Positions 45,798-54,848 of a DNA stretch of 64,000 nt are shown here, one piece after another. The stretch is from AP-16 sp963755055 (GTDB lineage Bacteria > Pseudomonadota > Alphaproteobacteria > Rhizobiales > Xanthobacteraceae). The notes beneath the pieces are model-generated. The model worked only from the letters and a program-made list of their open reading frames with translations. It was not told where the DNA came from and did no database searches. Numbering within the stretch: position 1 is the first letter of the stretch; each line of letters opens with the position of its first letter. Made by a program: the position numbers and the translations under genes. The stretch is from positions 62,001 to 126,000 of the forward strand of contig CAVWIS010000041.1 in assembly GCA_963755055.1 (NCBI GenBank). The letters are read 5' to 3'.

Positions 45798-46679
45798 TCA
45801 CAGATTCAGCTGATAGCTCACCGGCACCCAGCGATAGCCGGCTGCGGTCTTCTCGACGAAGCCGAGGCCGGGGAACGGCATGTGGAAGCCCGCCACGAAC
45901 AGCCGATCGGTCGCCACCATGTCGAGGATGCGCTTGCGGGTGGCCACCGCCCGGTCCTTGTCGTCGTCGACGTCGATGTGCCACTCCGGCCGCTGCACCG
46001 CCATCACGTAGTGGATGCAGGTATCGGCCCAGACGAGCAGGCGCTTGCCTTCGCTCTCGATGTGATAGGCCATCAGGCCCGGGGAATGCCCGGCGGCATC
46101 GACCGCGCGGATGCCCGGCGCCACCTCGTCGCCCGGCTTCAGGAAGGTCGCGCGGTCGGCGAGCGGCAGCGCGATCCGCACAAAAAGCTCGCGATTGAAT
46201 TTCCGCGCCTCGCGCACGTTCTCGCCGCGCTTCCAGAAATCGAACTCGGCGGCGCCAAAGACGTAGCGCGCCTTGGGAAACACCGGCTTGCCGCCCTCGG
46301 TCAGCCCGCCGATATGGTCGGGATGGCCGTGGGTGAGCACCACCACGTCGACGTCTTCGGGCCGGTAGCCGGCCAGGCCGAGCCTCTCGACCAGATGGCC
46401 GTCGGGCAGCCGGGCACGCAGCTGCTCGTGCTCGCGGCGCAGCGCCCCGTTGCCGGTGTCGAACAGTATGAGCTCGCTCCCGGTATTGACCACGGTCGGG
46501 ATGAACGGGTGCTCGTAGCGATTCTCGTCGATGCGGTTGGCGCGGGCGAGCTCGCGGGCCGCATCGGCCGGCTGCCCGGCCCCGAAGCTCGGATGCAGCC
46601 CGTCGCGGACCGCCTTGCTGTCCATGATGGTGGCGACCTCGAAGCCGCCGAGCCTGAAGCGGTAGATGGTCGGCTGCAT
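45798..46679 (-). CDS. MBL-fold metallo-hydrolase
   Basis: 293 residues from ATG 46679, preceded by AAGGCGAG. The metallo-beta-lactamase signature is VVVLTHGHPDHIGGLTEGGK, with GHSPGLMAYHIESEG (third metal His) and VAGFHMPFPGLGFVE (last His). It resembles the quorum-quenching lactonase/AHL-lactonase-like group of secreted-type hydrolases, but has no signal peptide here. The substrate is uncertain. A 150-base piece of it is duplicated at 44924-45083. Confidence 0.88.
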   Translation of the reverse strand: MQPTIYRFRLGGFEVATIMDSKAVRDGLHPSFGAGQPADAARELARANRIDENRYEHPFIPTVVNTGSELILFDTGNGALRREHEQLRARLPDGHLVERLGLAGYRPEDVDVVVLTHGHPDHIGGLTEGGKPVFPKARYVFGAAEFDFWKRGENVREARKFNRELFVRIALPLADRATFLKPGDEVAPGIRAVDAAGHSPGLMAYHIESEGKRLLVWADTCIHYVMAVQRPEWHIDVDDDKDRAVATRKRILDMVATDRLFVAGFHMPFPGLGFVEKTAAGYRWVPVSYQLNL

Positions 46680-46926
46680 CTCGCCTTGCATTGAAGCGGG
46701 CACGCGAAAACTCCCCTGTTGCCTGTGAGGGCCATGACTACCAGCAATTTTTCGGGCTGTCCCGGGGACCTGGGCCCCCGCGGCCCTGCCCGCCGTCGAT
46801 CGCGGCGCCCCGTGCTCCAGCTCGCGGCTTTCTTCGATCCGGCTCTCCCGCCGCCGGGCGGAAAAAAGCGGTCAAACCGGATGTGGTTCCTCGGTGTAGG
46901 CCGACAGGCAGGCACAGGAGCGAGCC

Positions 46927-47232
46927 ATGATGTCCTTCTTCCGAGTCATCGTTGCGGAAATCCTCGCTTTCTGGGTCGGAGCCGCGTCGGGCGTCGCCTG
47001 CGTGCTGCTTCTCGGAGAGAATGACACGATCACCGGCGGGGCGCTGGCAGCTGCCGCATTCGGCGCGGTTCTCTCGCGCGAGCTTACCATTCGGCTCGCG
47101 CATTGCCTGACGGTCCGGGCGCTGACCCCCAGCGGGATCGGCCGGCAATGCCGGATCCTGCTCGCTGCCGTGCGCAGGCGGTCGGTTCCTTTCGCCGCGC
47201 TCGTCCCGAGCTTCCGGGAGATGAAGACCTGA
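46927..47232 (+). CDS. Small membrane protein of unknown function
   Basis: 101 residues with a strong ribosome site (AGGAG, six bases before the ATG). Two hydrophobic helices are visible: VIVAEILAFWVGAASGVACV and ALAAAAFGAVL, then a basic C-terminal part (RLAHCLTVRALTPSGIGRQC). I do not recognise the family. The 245 bases after it (47233-47477) have no gene. Confidence 0.6.
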   Translation: MMSFFRVIVAEILAFWVGAASGVACVLLLGENDTITGGALAAAAFGAVLSRELTIRLAHCLTVRALTPSGIGRQCRILLAAVRRRSVPFAALVPSFREMKT

Positions 47233-47477
47233 CCGGGCCGGAGAAACGGTGGAGGGAGGAGGAAATCCGATTTGCATCCGCCGAGCGGGCCCCGCGCCAT
47301 ATGGCGGCCACGATGCGGTTCTAGGCGACCGTTGTCCAACCACTTTCAGGGGGAAATGGTGGACTTCATGTGAGGCAGGTCGCTCCGGATATGTCAGCTT
47401 CACCTCGACCCGTCTGCAGACGAGCCACGGGGATTCTCTCACCGACCGAATCCGGCCTGATTTCCCCGTACCGACGG

Positions 47478-48020
47478 ATGCGGGCGCTCGTCCGGGGCTT
47501 CTGCGTGGTCCTTGGCTGGTTGATCGCGGTCTCCCCCGGCTGGGCCGATCCGGCCGAGACCATCTCGGCCTTTCGTCGCGCTCATGGCTTGTCGGCGGTG
47601 AAGGCCGATCCGATACTGACGCGCCTCGCGAGCGAGCAGGCGCAGGCGATGGCCGCATCCCGCCACATGGATCACGACGTGAAGGGCTCCTTCAGCAGTC
47701 GCATATCCGGCTATCCCGCGAACCTCGCTGCCGAGAATATCGCAATGGGAAACGAGACGTTTCAGGACACGCTGGAGCAATGGAAGAATTCCAGCGGACA
47801 CCGGGAAAATCTGCTGCGACCGGCCGTATCCCGGATCGGAATTGCATCGGCCGGCAGCGGCCACCAGACCTACTGGTCGCTGATCCTGGCGGCGCCGCGA
47901 ACGACCGCCAAGAAGGATGTCCCGGCAACGAAAAAAGACAAGAAAGATATGTCCGAACCCAAGAAAGGAATATTCGAGAGCTTGATTTCGATCCTGCCCT
48001 TTCACTTCAGCGTCAAGTAA
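47478..48020 (+). CDS. CAP-domain (SCP-like) secreted protein
   Basis: 180 residues. A signal peptide MRALVRGFCVVLGWLIAVSP ends near GWA; the CAP domain follows with FRRAHGLSAVKADPILTRLA, SRHMDHDVKGSFSSRI, AENIAMGNETFQDTLEQWKN and SSGHRENLLRPAVSRIGIA, matching the bacterial CAP/YkwD family including the HxENLL motif. The frame is open to an ATG at 47370, but the extra part lacks signal features. The lysine-rich tail (KKDKKDMSEPKK) is extra to the fold. Confidence 0.85.
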   Translation: MRALVRGFCVVLGWLIAVSPGWADPAETISAFRRAHGLSAVKADPILTRLASEQAQAMAASRHMDHDVKGSFSSRISGYPANLAAENIAMGNETFQDTLEQWKNSSGHRENLLRPAVSRIGIASAGSGHQTYWSLILAAPRTTAKKDVPATKKDKKDMSEPKKGIFESLISILPFHFSVK

Positions 48021-48199
48021 ACCAGCTTAGCGTCAAGTGAACCCGCCCGCTCATGGTTGGCAGCGCGTCGTGCGATCCCGGGTGCCGCCGAATGGAGAAC
48101 ACCACCGCTTTTTTCCCCCCGAGCGTTACGAGGAGGCCAACCGGGTCTACGAGGAGGCCCGCAGGGCCGGTATTTTCGAGTAGCGGCGGGACGCGGTCG

Positions 48200-48622
48200 T
48201 CACTTCTTTGCGAAGACTTCTCTCGCGATCGCAACGGCCGTGACCGCGTTCGGCCATCCTGAATAGAATGCGAGATGCGTGATCGCTTCGACGAGTTCCT
48301 CTTCGGTGAGTCCGTTCTTGCGCGCCAGGGCGAGATGCGATCGAAGCTGGTCGGGGCGGTTCATCGCGACTAGCGCGCTGACGGTTACGAGGCTGCGGTC
48401 GCGCTTGGACAACTGCGGCCGCTCCCAGACATCGCCGAACAGCACCGTATCGGTGAGATCGGCCAGCTTCGGCGCGATGTCACCCATCAGTTGCTGCGCG
48501 CGCGTTGGCGCGGGTGCAGCGACGGCGGGGGCGTTTGGCGTCGTCCCTTGCGCGTAGGTCGGCGCGGTGCCGGCGGCGAGGATGGCGCTCGTTGCGAGGC
48601 ACCCGGCGAGCAGCTTGTTCAT
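48200..48622 (-). CDS. Carboxymuconolactone decarboxylase-family protein, secreted
   Basis: 140 residues. A signal peptide (MNKLLAGCLATSAILAAGTA) is followed by a CMD/AhpD-like domain: DTVLFGDVWERPQLSKRDRS, LVTVSALVAMNRPDQLRSHL and GLTEEELVEAITHLAFYSGW. The usual AhpD CxxC is absent. AGGAGAAACCC precedes the ATG at 48622. Secreted copies of this family often sit with esterases or oxidoreductases, as here behind an alpha/beta hydrolase with a 71-base gap. Confidence 0.88.
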   Translation of the reverse strand: MNKLLAGCLATSAILAAGTAPTYAQGTTPNAPAVAAPAPTRAQQLMGDIAPKLADLTDTVLFGDVWERPQLSKRDRSLVTVSALVAMNRPDQLRSHLALARKNGLTEEELVEAITHLAFYSGWPNAVTAVAIAREVFAKK

Positions 48623-48693
48623 GGGTTTCTCCTGCGATGTGTGTGGGAAAGCTGCGAGTTGCGAGCAGCTCTTGAAGCGTTCCCTCGACGCGG

Positions 48694-49782
48694 CTAGTCG
48701 AGTGCCTTCTTCTTCAGGAACTCCGACATCAGGTCGGCGATCTGCACATTGTTCAGGTCGGAGAACGGAAAGTGCGTATTGCCGCGAATGCCGATATCCG
48801 GAAGATGGACCAGCGTGACGTCGCCGCCGTGCCGGTTGACGGCATCGCGCCACAGCCGCGCCATCGCGAGCCGCACACGCCAGTTGTCTTCTGTCGGGCT
48901 CGAGGTCGGCTGTTCGGGAATGTTGTCGCCGTAGTAGATGACGATCGGAATCTTCGTCAGCTTCTGAAAGTCCGACATCGGTACGGCGACGCCTTCGAGC
49001 GTTCCGTTGGCGCTCGGCAGCGCAGGGGGCAGCTCGCTTTCGGGAAAGACGAAATTGCTGCCGGGTTCATATGCGACGACGGCCCGCACGTTGGGATTCT
49101 TCATTGCGGTGACCCAGCCGGGCCCGCCGCTCTGTGAATGCGTCACGAGGATCGCGGGACCGATCTTGTCGAACAGGGCCGAGACCGCGTCGGTGATGAC
49201 ATTGATGTCGAACGGACCGATGTTGGGCGTCATCGAACGGAAGTACTGGTTGAGTGCCTCTGGGTCCTTTGAAAACTGCACGTCGGGGAAATAATTCGGC
49301 CATAGGCCGATGCGGAACATGCCGAACCAGAACTGTTCGTCGGGCGTGGGAACGATCGTGCTCTCGACCATGCTGCGGCCGGCGTTGCCGCGCCGCGGTT
49401 GGTCGATTGTATAGATGGAGAAGCCGCGGCGCAGGAATAGTGTCTGATACCCTTCGCGTCCGTCCGGCGTGGTCTCCCATGTCTTCGAGAACTGTCCTGC
49501 GCCGTGCCACAGAACGAGCGGCAGCTTCCGCGCATTTGCCGGGATTTGGTAGAAGGCGTAAGCGTGATCGCCGCGGAACGTCTGGCCGACAGGCGGAGCG
49601 GGCTTGGAGGCATCGAATGTTCCCGGACTTTGGGTCATTGTACCGCCGACGGCAAAGCTGCCCTGATCCTGGATGACCAGAGGCGTCGGCTTCGTAGCCT
49701 CATTGGCCATGGTGCCTCCCGGCGCGAGCGTCGCGGTCGAAAGCAGGGCAGCGGTCAGCACCGCACGGCGTGTCGGACGCAT
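48694..49782 (-). CDS. Secreted alpha/beta hydrolase
   Basis: 362 residues. The N-terminus RPTRRAVLTAALLSTATLAP is a twin-arginine-type signal. The alpha/beta-hydrolase fold shows PLVLWHGAGQFSKTW (oxyanion region), VTHSQSGGPG with the nucleophile Ser in HSQSGG, and a late HFPFSDLNN carrying the catalytic His. GGAG lies six bases upstream of the ATG at 49782. Likely an esterase; it forms a unit with the following CMD-family gene. Confidence 0.87.
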   Translation of the reverse strand: MRPTRRAVLTAALLSTATLAPGGTMANEATKPTPLVIQDQGSFAVGGTMTQSPGTFDASKPAPPVGQTFRGDHAYAFYQIPANARKLPLVLWHGAGQFSKTWETTPDGREGYQTLFLRRGFSIYTIDQPRRGNAGRSMVESTIVPTPDEQFWFGMFRIGLWPNYFPDVQFSKDPEALNQYFRSMTPNIGPFDINVITDAVSALFDKIGPAILVTHSQSGGPGWVTAMKNPNVRAVVAYEPGSNFVFPESELPPALPSANGTLEGVAVPMSDFQKLTKIPIVIYYGDNIPEQPTSSPTEDNWRVRLAMARLWRDAVNRHGGDVTLVHLPDIGIRGNTHFPFSDLNNVQIADLMSEFLKKKALD

Positions 49783-49925
49783 GGATGTCTCCGTTATCAA
49801 GGCGGAATGAAGCAAGGCCGACCCCACCCGGTTGGCCCAGCACGGGTCCGGTCACTAGGGTACAGCGGCCGCGCGAGAGACAGACCATCGACCTCGCCAG
49901 CGCTCCCGCTTGTGACCCGAAGCCA

Positions 49926-50378
49926 TCATCCAGGATGGTCGCCGTAGGGACGAACCTGCAGGCCAGGTTCGACGATGACACCGTTGTCGGGATAACAGCA
50001 GGTGTCCTGTCCGGGGCGTCTCGAACCGATCTCAAGTAACACCGCCTCTCGATCCGAGCGGTTCTGAATATGATGGCCCTCGGCCGCCCCAGCCACAAAG
50101 CCAGCGCAGTCTCCGGCACACAACACCTCTTCGCCTCGGCTGGTGACCAACACGACCTCACCCTCGATCACCCAAACAAACTCATCCTCGGCGGTGTGCC
50201 AGTGGCGCTGGCTCGTCCATTGTCCGGGCGGAACGCGCGTCAGGTTGACGTCGAACTGCGTCAAACCAGCGGCGGCACCCAGCTTCCAGCGCCGGATGCC
50301 CCTGCAAGGCTCGTCCAGCGGAGGCGGATAGGTGCTTCCGAACCGCGTTGGTGCTGCTTCAATGTCGATCTTTGGCAT
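49926..50378 (-). CDS. Cupin-domain protein
   Basis: 150 residues. The single cupin barrel has QRHWHTAEDEFVWVIEGEVV (motif 1: H-x-H...E) and GDCAGFVAGAAEGHHIQNRS (motif 2 with His). Such proteins often bind a metal and act on sugars or small acids, or serve as ligand sensors. The start at 50378 is supported by GAGG eight bases upstream; longer frames are a shadow of the neighbouring gene. It lies 68 bases behind the enolase-superfamily gene, so both are probably co-transcribed. Confidence 0.82.
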   Translation of the reverse strand: MPKIDIEAAPTRFGSTYPPPLDEPCRGIRRWKLGAAAGLTQFDVNLTRVPPGQWTSQRHWHTAEDEFVWVIEGEVVLVTSRGEEVLCAGDCAGFVAGAAEGHHIQNRSDREAVLLEIGSRRPGQDTCCYPDNGVIVEPGLQVRPYGDHPG

Positions 50379-50446
50379 ATGGCCGACCTCACCAACGCAT
50401 TGGGAGAGCATCCACTCCCCTGACCCGTGCCGCAGCCTCGCCGTCC

Positions 50447-51541
50447 TCACGCCCGGAAGGCAGCCAAAGCCTTCTCGTCGAACTTCAGGCCGAGGCCCGG
50501 CCGGTCGGGCAGGACCAGCGCACCGTTCTCCAGGCGCGCGGTCTCCTCGTAGAGGCACAGCATCCACGGCATGTATTCCACGGTGAGCCCGTTCGGGCAG
50601 GCGGCGACGAGATGCGCCAAAATTTCCGGCATCACGTGGCTGACCACCGGCAGGTTGAACGCCTCCGCCATGGCGGCGACCTTCATCCACGCCGTGACGC
50701 CGCCGACGCGAGCGAGGTCGACCATCACGATGTCGACCGAGCGCGCCTCCAGCATGTGGCGGAACGGGACGATGCCCCAGACGTATTCGCCGCCGGCGAT
50801 CGGGGTTCTGAGTGCCGCGGTGACGCGGGCGAGGCCCGGATAGTCGTCGGCGGTCGTGACGTCCTCGAGCCAGAACAGGCCGACGTCCTCGACGCGGCTG
50901 CCGATGTCGATCGCCTGCTCGGGCCGCCAGCGCTGATTGATGTCGCACATCAGCTTGATATCCGCACCGATCGCGTCGCGCACCAGGCGGACCCGGCGGA
51001 TCTCCTCCGCCGGCGGCGGATCGCCCGGCAGCGCCATCTGCGTCTTCATCTCGACGAAGCCCTTCTCCACCAGGATGCGTGCGGCGCGCTGCGCCTGGTC
51101 GTGGGTGAGGCCGCGGCGCAGCGAGCCCGACGCATAGGTGGCAACGCGGTCGCGATGGCCGCCCAGAAGCTTCCAGAGCGGCTGCTGCAAGGCGCGGCCC
51201 TTGATGTCCCACAAGGCGGTATCGATCGCCGCCAGCGCCAGCGTGAAGATGCCGCCCGGCCCGCCGGACGATGCGGCGGCGCCGCACAGCCGGGCGATGA
51301 TGGCCTCGACGCGCTGCGGATCCGCGCCGATCGTCATCGCGGCGAGTTCGTCGACGGCGGCGCGCAGGCTGCCGGTCAGGCGGCCGCCCCACAGCGTCAC
51401 GCCGATGCCCTCGATGCCGGCGTCGGTGCGCAACCGCAGGATCACCACGGGACGGGTGCGGCCGGCTTCCTCCGGCATGTTGGCGAGCGGGTCAGCCTCC
51501 GGGACGTTGAGGATGGCGGACTCGTAGCTGGTGATCTTCAT
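50447..51541 (-). CDS. Mandelate racemase/muconate lactonizing enzyme family protein
   Basis: 364 residues, an enolase-superfamily enzyme. Visible: RTRPVVILRLRTDAGIEGIG capping domain, DTALWDIKGRALQQPLWKLL, the EMKTQM strand with the catalytic-lysine position, metal ligands D in CDINQRW, E in FWLEDV, E in GGEYVW, and a VMVDLARVGGVT barrel strand. Members abstract a proton alpha to a carboxylate to racemise or dehydrate sugar acids. Substrate not deducible. It is upstream of the cupin gene. Confidence 0.9.
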   Translation of the reverse strand: MKITSYESAILNVPEADPLANMPEEAGRTRPVVILRLRTDAGIEGIGVTLWGGRLTGSLRAAVDELAAMTIGADPQRVEAIIARLCGAAASSGGPGGIFTLALAAIDTALWDIKGRALQQPLWKLLGGHRDRVATYASGSLRRGLTHDQAQRAARILVEKGFVEMKTQMALPGDPPPAEEIRRVRLVRDAIGADIKLMCDINQRWRPEQAIDIGSRVEDVGLFWLEDVTTADDYPGLARVTAALRTPIAGGEYVWGIVPFRHMLEARSVDIVMVDLARVGGVTAWMKVAAMAEAFNLPVVSHVMPEILAHLVAACPNGLTVEYMPWMLCLYEETARLENGALVLPDRPGLGLKFDEKALAAFRA

Positions 51542-51704
51542 GTCGATTCCTTCCCGGGTAACCGATTTGGGGCGATGTCAGGTTGCCGATCTGCCCTCCT
51601 TGATCGCGGCATTGCTCATGGCGACCGAAAGGAAGGCAGCGTGGATGCGCAAGCCCGGCATCGAGCGTCAGCGATCGGACTTCCCGCTCCATCGCCCGGG
51701 TCGC

Positions 51705-52073
51705 TCAATCCTTCTTCTGGACCTGAATGATCGCCCGGCGATGGGTGCCCTCTCCGACCTTCTTGTCCTCGTCGTGCGCCTCGACCTTGAAGCGAAGCTT
51801 GCGGCCGTCGACCTCCAGGAGCTCGGCCTTGACCGTGACCTTCCGGCCCTTGGGCGTGGCGCCGAAGTGCTTGACGTTGACCTCGAAACCGACCGTCGTA
51901 TGACCCTCGGGGAGATGCGCCTGCACGGCCTGGATACCCGCGCGTTCCATCAGGCCGATCATCGATGGGGTCGACAGCACGCCTTCGCCGCCCATGTGGG
52001 TGACCACGAGCTTGTCGTCGACCACCGTCTCGATTTCCGCCGTCAGGCCAGGAATCAACCGCTCGCTCGCCAT
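51705..52073 (-). CDS. Hotdog-fold thioesterase (fluoroacetyl-CoA thioesterase-like)
   Basis: 122 residues: GLTAEIETVVDDKLVVTHMG, GEGVLSTPSMIGLMERAGIQ and HTTVGFEVNVKHFGATPKGR, the single-domain hotdog fold of FlK-like thioesterases. AGGAG eight bases before the ATG at 52073 fixes the start. It hydrolyses an acyl-CoA. Its first 40 codons and 130 bases of upstream sequence are duplicated at 55487-55740. Confidence 0.87.
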   Translation of the reverse strand: MASERLIPGLTAEIETVVDDKLVVTHMGGEGVLSTPSMIGLMERAGIQAVQAHLPEGHTTVGFEVNVKHFGATPKGRKVTVKAELLEVDGRKLRFKVEAHDEDKKVGEGTHRRAIIQVQKKD

Positions 52074-52206
52074 GTCGAATTCTCCTCTCTTTCTTTCATG
52101 TCGACTTAAGCAGAGTTTCACCACCCCGCCAACGCTCAGCCGTAAAAGGGCCGTAAGATCGCCGGGGCGGCAGCTTCGCTTTCGTGGATGGCCCAGAGCA
52201 GATTGC
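51953..52206. repeat. 254-base direct repeat, copy 1 (thioesterase start and upstream)
   Basis: Covers the first 40 codons of the thioesterase gene and its upstream region. It matches 55487-55740 at a constant offset of 3534 bases with scattered substitutions and no gaps. The remaining 52207-52424 has no gene that I can support. Confidence 0.85.
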
Positions 52207-52424
52207 GCGGCGCAACTGACGATAAAGCATGAGCCGCCCGGTCGTGCTCGTCGGCGCGCAGCGGCCCGCCCACGCTGACGGGCCTCTCCAGAACGGACTC
52301 ACCCGACGCGCGGCCGCACCATTGAGATTGGCATGTACTGGCTTACAATCTCACGCGCGTGATGAACATCATCGGTGTCCAACCGCTCATGGCGGCCATG
52401 AGGGCATTTTGGCGGAGCCATTGC

Positions 52425-53225
52425 CTACGTCTGTCCCGCCGCGTCAAGGATCACTTTCGTAATCATGTCGGGCTGAGATATCAGCGAAAGATGGCTCGCT
52501 TTTACCTCGATCGTCTTTGCGCTCATGCGCTTAGCCATGAACCGCTCGATATCCGGATTGATGGTGCGGTCTTCTGCCGACACGGCATACCAGGTCGGCT
52601 TCGATCGCCAGGCGGCGTGGGTTGTCTTGTCGGCGAGCAACGCTCGTTTGAAGGGCGCCTGGACCGCGTAGAGGACACGGGCCTTGTCTGCGGGTAAGTC
52701 GCCGGCGAAGTCGCGCAGGAAGGCTTCCTCGCCCAGCCGCCCTTCATCGCCGGACCAGACGATTCCGGCAGCGGCGGGCGGTGTCGGAAACTGCTTGGCC
52801 AGCGCTGTGTAATCCTCGCCGGCATCGGGCGCACGCGCTGCGATGTAGACGAGGGCCGAAACCTTCGGGTCCACGCCGGCTTCGGTGACGATCATGCCGC
52901 CGAAGGAGTGCGCGACGAGCACGGTCGGACCGGCCTGCAGGGCAAGGACGCGTTGCGTCGCCTCGACGGCGTCTTTTAGCGAAGCCAGCGGGTTCTGCAC
53001 GGCGGTGACGTTGATCCCCTTTGGCTGGAGCCGCGCGATGACCTCGGACCAGCACGACCCGTCGGCAAACAGCCCATGTACGAGCACGACATTTCGGGCC
53101 TTTGGTGCGGGCTGCGCAGCGGCGGCGCGCGCGAGAAGCGGACTTGCCGCACCGGCAGCCGCCATGGCCACGAACGCGCGGCGATCTATCAGATAGCGGT
53201 CCCGAAATTCATCCTGGTTGTTCAT
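52425..53225 (-). CDS. Secreted alpha/beta hydrolase
   Basis: 266 residues with a twin-arginine-type signal (LIDRRAFVAMAAAGAASPLL). The fold shows VVLVHGLFADGSCW, nucleophile elbow VAHSFGGM and C-terminal KASHLSLISQPD with the catalytic His; this is the EstC/pyrethroid-hydrolase-like group. GGGAG lies seven bases before the ATG at 53225. It is followed upstream by a SnoaL-like gene on the same strand, inside the segment bounded by 254-base repeats. Confidence 0.87.
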   Translation of the reverse strand: MNNQDEFRDRYLIDRRAFVAMAAAGAASPLLARAAAAQPAPKARNVVLVHGLFADGSCWSEVIARLQPKGINVTAVQNPLASLKDAVEATQRVLALQAGPTVLVAHSFGGMIVTEAGVDPKVSALVYIAARAPDAGEDYTALAKQFPTPPAAAGIVWSGDEGRLGEEAFLRDFAGDLPADKARVLYAVQAPFKRALLADKTTHAAWRSKPTWYAVSAEDRTINPDIERFMAKRMSAKTIEVKASHLSLISQPDMITKVILDAAGQT

Positions 53226-53294
53226 CGGGGTTCTCCCTTGCATAAAGCATGGTTTGGTCGTTTGGCGCGTCCATTGCCGGTACGCGCGCTGCGG

Positions 53295-53822
53295 CTATTT
53301 TATTTGGGTGTTTGCGATCGGTAGTATGGAAGCGACATGCCAGCCAGTTGCATCGCGGACGAACGTTTGGCTGATCAGAAATGTGTTGTCCCGTGGCGGG
53401 TTGCCTGGAAGGGCTCGCGTGAAAACGATGGGGACAAGAATCTGCATTACGTCGCTTGAGATCGCAGCTACGCGAAATTGCGACATGTCGGGTTCGAGAT
53501 GCCATGTGCCTTCGTAGTATTCCTTGAAACGAGCGGCGACCGCCTCGGGTCCTCTCGTTTCCACGCCTCGCGCAAACAGAAGCATGCTGGGCGAATTCCA
53601 GAGCATGGCTTTCACGTCGTCCGCGTTATGCGCATTCTGCGCGGCTACGAATTTCGTAAAGAGGGCTCGCGCCTCGGTTTCGTTTGCGGCAGCGGATGCA
53701 TGTCCGCCTGATGCGACTGTGACTACGAGAAAGAGGAACGCCGCTGCTACCGAAAGATAGCGACCATAGGGAGCCGACAGCGGCAGCATCGTGGAGATCA
53801 TCGAATTCGGGGAATGGATCAC
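53295..53822 (-). CDS. SnoaL/DUF4440-like secreted protein
   Basis: About 175 residues. A hydrophobic signal (YLSVAAAFLFLVVTVASGGH) precedes a NTF2-like domain: ARALFTKFVAAQNAHNADDV, AVAARFKEYYEGTWHLEPDM and LISQTFVRDATGWHVASI. The GTG at 53822 has AGGAG eight bases upstream; an ATG at 53801 is the alternative. The fold may be an enzyme or a binding protein. It lies 69 bases upstream of the alpha/beta hydrolase gene. Confidence 0.78.
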   Translation of the reverse strand: MIHSPNSMISTMLPLSAPYGRYLSVAAAFLFLVVTVASGGHASAAANETEARALFTKFVAAQNAHNADDVKAMLWNSPSMLLFARGVETRGPEAVAARFKEYYEGTWHLEPDMSQFRVAAISSDVMQILVPIVFTRALPGNPPRDNTFLISQTFVRDATGWHVASILPIANTQIK

Positions 53823-53933
53823 ACTAACCTCTCCTGGTTTCAGGGCCGGCCTCGGCCGGCGCACTTGCCTGCCAAAAGTGACGATGGCACTTTCGTCGGC
53901 GCCGTGGGGCCCGGCGGCGATCCGTCTTTCGGG

Positions 53934-54725
53934 TCAGGCGGCGTATCGCCTTGCCAGCGCGCCGTTCATCAGGCCGCCGACGAGCGCTTGGCGCGTCTTC
54001 TGATGGTCCTCCCAGACGGCCTGCTCGGACAGCGACGGGAACACCCAAGACTCTCCCCGATCCAGGCCCTTCAGCGCCGCTTCCACCAGGTGCTGCGGCT
54101 TCATCACTGCGCCGGCCGGGAGATTGCTGACTGGTAGTCCGGCCTTGTTCCAGAAGTCGGTGTCGACCGCCGGCGGGGTGACCACCTGGACAAGTACGCC
54201 GCTGCCGGCGACCTCGCCCTGCAAAGCTTGCGAAAAGCTCACGACGAAGGCTTTGGAAGCATTGTAGACGCTGAACTCCGGCCATGGATGGAAGGCCAGC
54301 ACGGACGCTATATTGACAATGGAGCCGGCGCCCCGCGCCAGGAAGCCGGGAAGCACGGCGTGGGTCAGCCGGGTCAAGGCGGTGATGTTGACCGCGGTCG
54401 TCTCATCCACCGCTTCGGAACTCTGCTTGGCGAATGGGCCGAAGCTTGCAGCGCCAGCGTTGTTGATCAATGCGGTGATCGCAGGATCGCTTGATATCCG
54501 TGCCTCGACGCGCGCCAGGTCTTTCGACTCTGCGAGGTTGGCGACGATTGTGTCCACCTTGACATCTGCTTTTTTCCTCACCGCTTTGACGACGGCATCG
54601 AGCGTCTTCTGTCGACGGCCAACAAGGACGAGGTCGTATCCCCGCTCGGCCAAGCCAGCCGCGTAAAGGGCCCCGATCCCGCCCGTAGCTCCGGTAACCA
54701 CTGCCGTTCCCTTTAGACCTGACAT
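53934..54725 (-). CDS. SDR-family oxidoreductase next to TetR gene
   Basis: 263 residues: VVTGATGGIGALYAAGLAER (cofactor loop), NNAGAASFGPF, INIASVL-type IVNIASVLAFHPWPEF with catalytic Ser, and YNASK for YxxxK. The ATG at 54725 has AAAGGA upstream. It diverges from a TetR regulator with a candidate operator between them, so it is probably the regulated gene. Confidence 0.9.
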   Translation of the reverse strand: MSGLKGTAVVTGATGGIGALYAAGLAERGYDLVLVGRRQKTLDAVVKAVRKKADVKVDTIVANLAESKDLARVEARISSDPAITALINNAGAASFGPFAKQSSEAVDETTAVNITALTRLTHAVLPGFLARGAGSIVNIASVLAFHPWPEFSVYNASKAFVVSFSQALQGEVAGSGVLVQVVTPPAVDTDFWNKAGLPVSNLPAGAVMKPQHLVEAALKGLDRGESWVFPSLSEQAVWEDHQKTRQALVGGLMNGALARRYAA

Positions 54726-54760
54726 TTGAAGTTTCCTTTTGTGGGCAGAATTATTGAAGA

Positions 54761-54792
54761 CGATCGTAATCATTGACTTTACATGACGATCG
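54761..54792. promoter_or_regulatory. Candidate TetR operator
   Basis: CGATCGTAAT at 54761-54770 pairs (9 of 10) with ATGACGATCG at 54783-54792 around a 12-base spacer. On the minus strand TTGACA just upstream (complement near 54802-54807) followed by a weak -10 inside this repeat would form the SDR promoter, so a repressor bound here would block it. Confidence 0.5.
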
Positions 54793-54848
54793 CCACTATT
54801 GTTGTCAAGCGTCAAACACCGTGGCGGTTGATCACAAGGACGAGAGCG

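Noticed and set aside
48093..48182. Possible small gene encoding ...RYEEANRVYEEARRAGIFE
   Set aside because: Needs a frameshift in a T6/C6 run, is very short and has no recognised family; at most a gene remnant.
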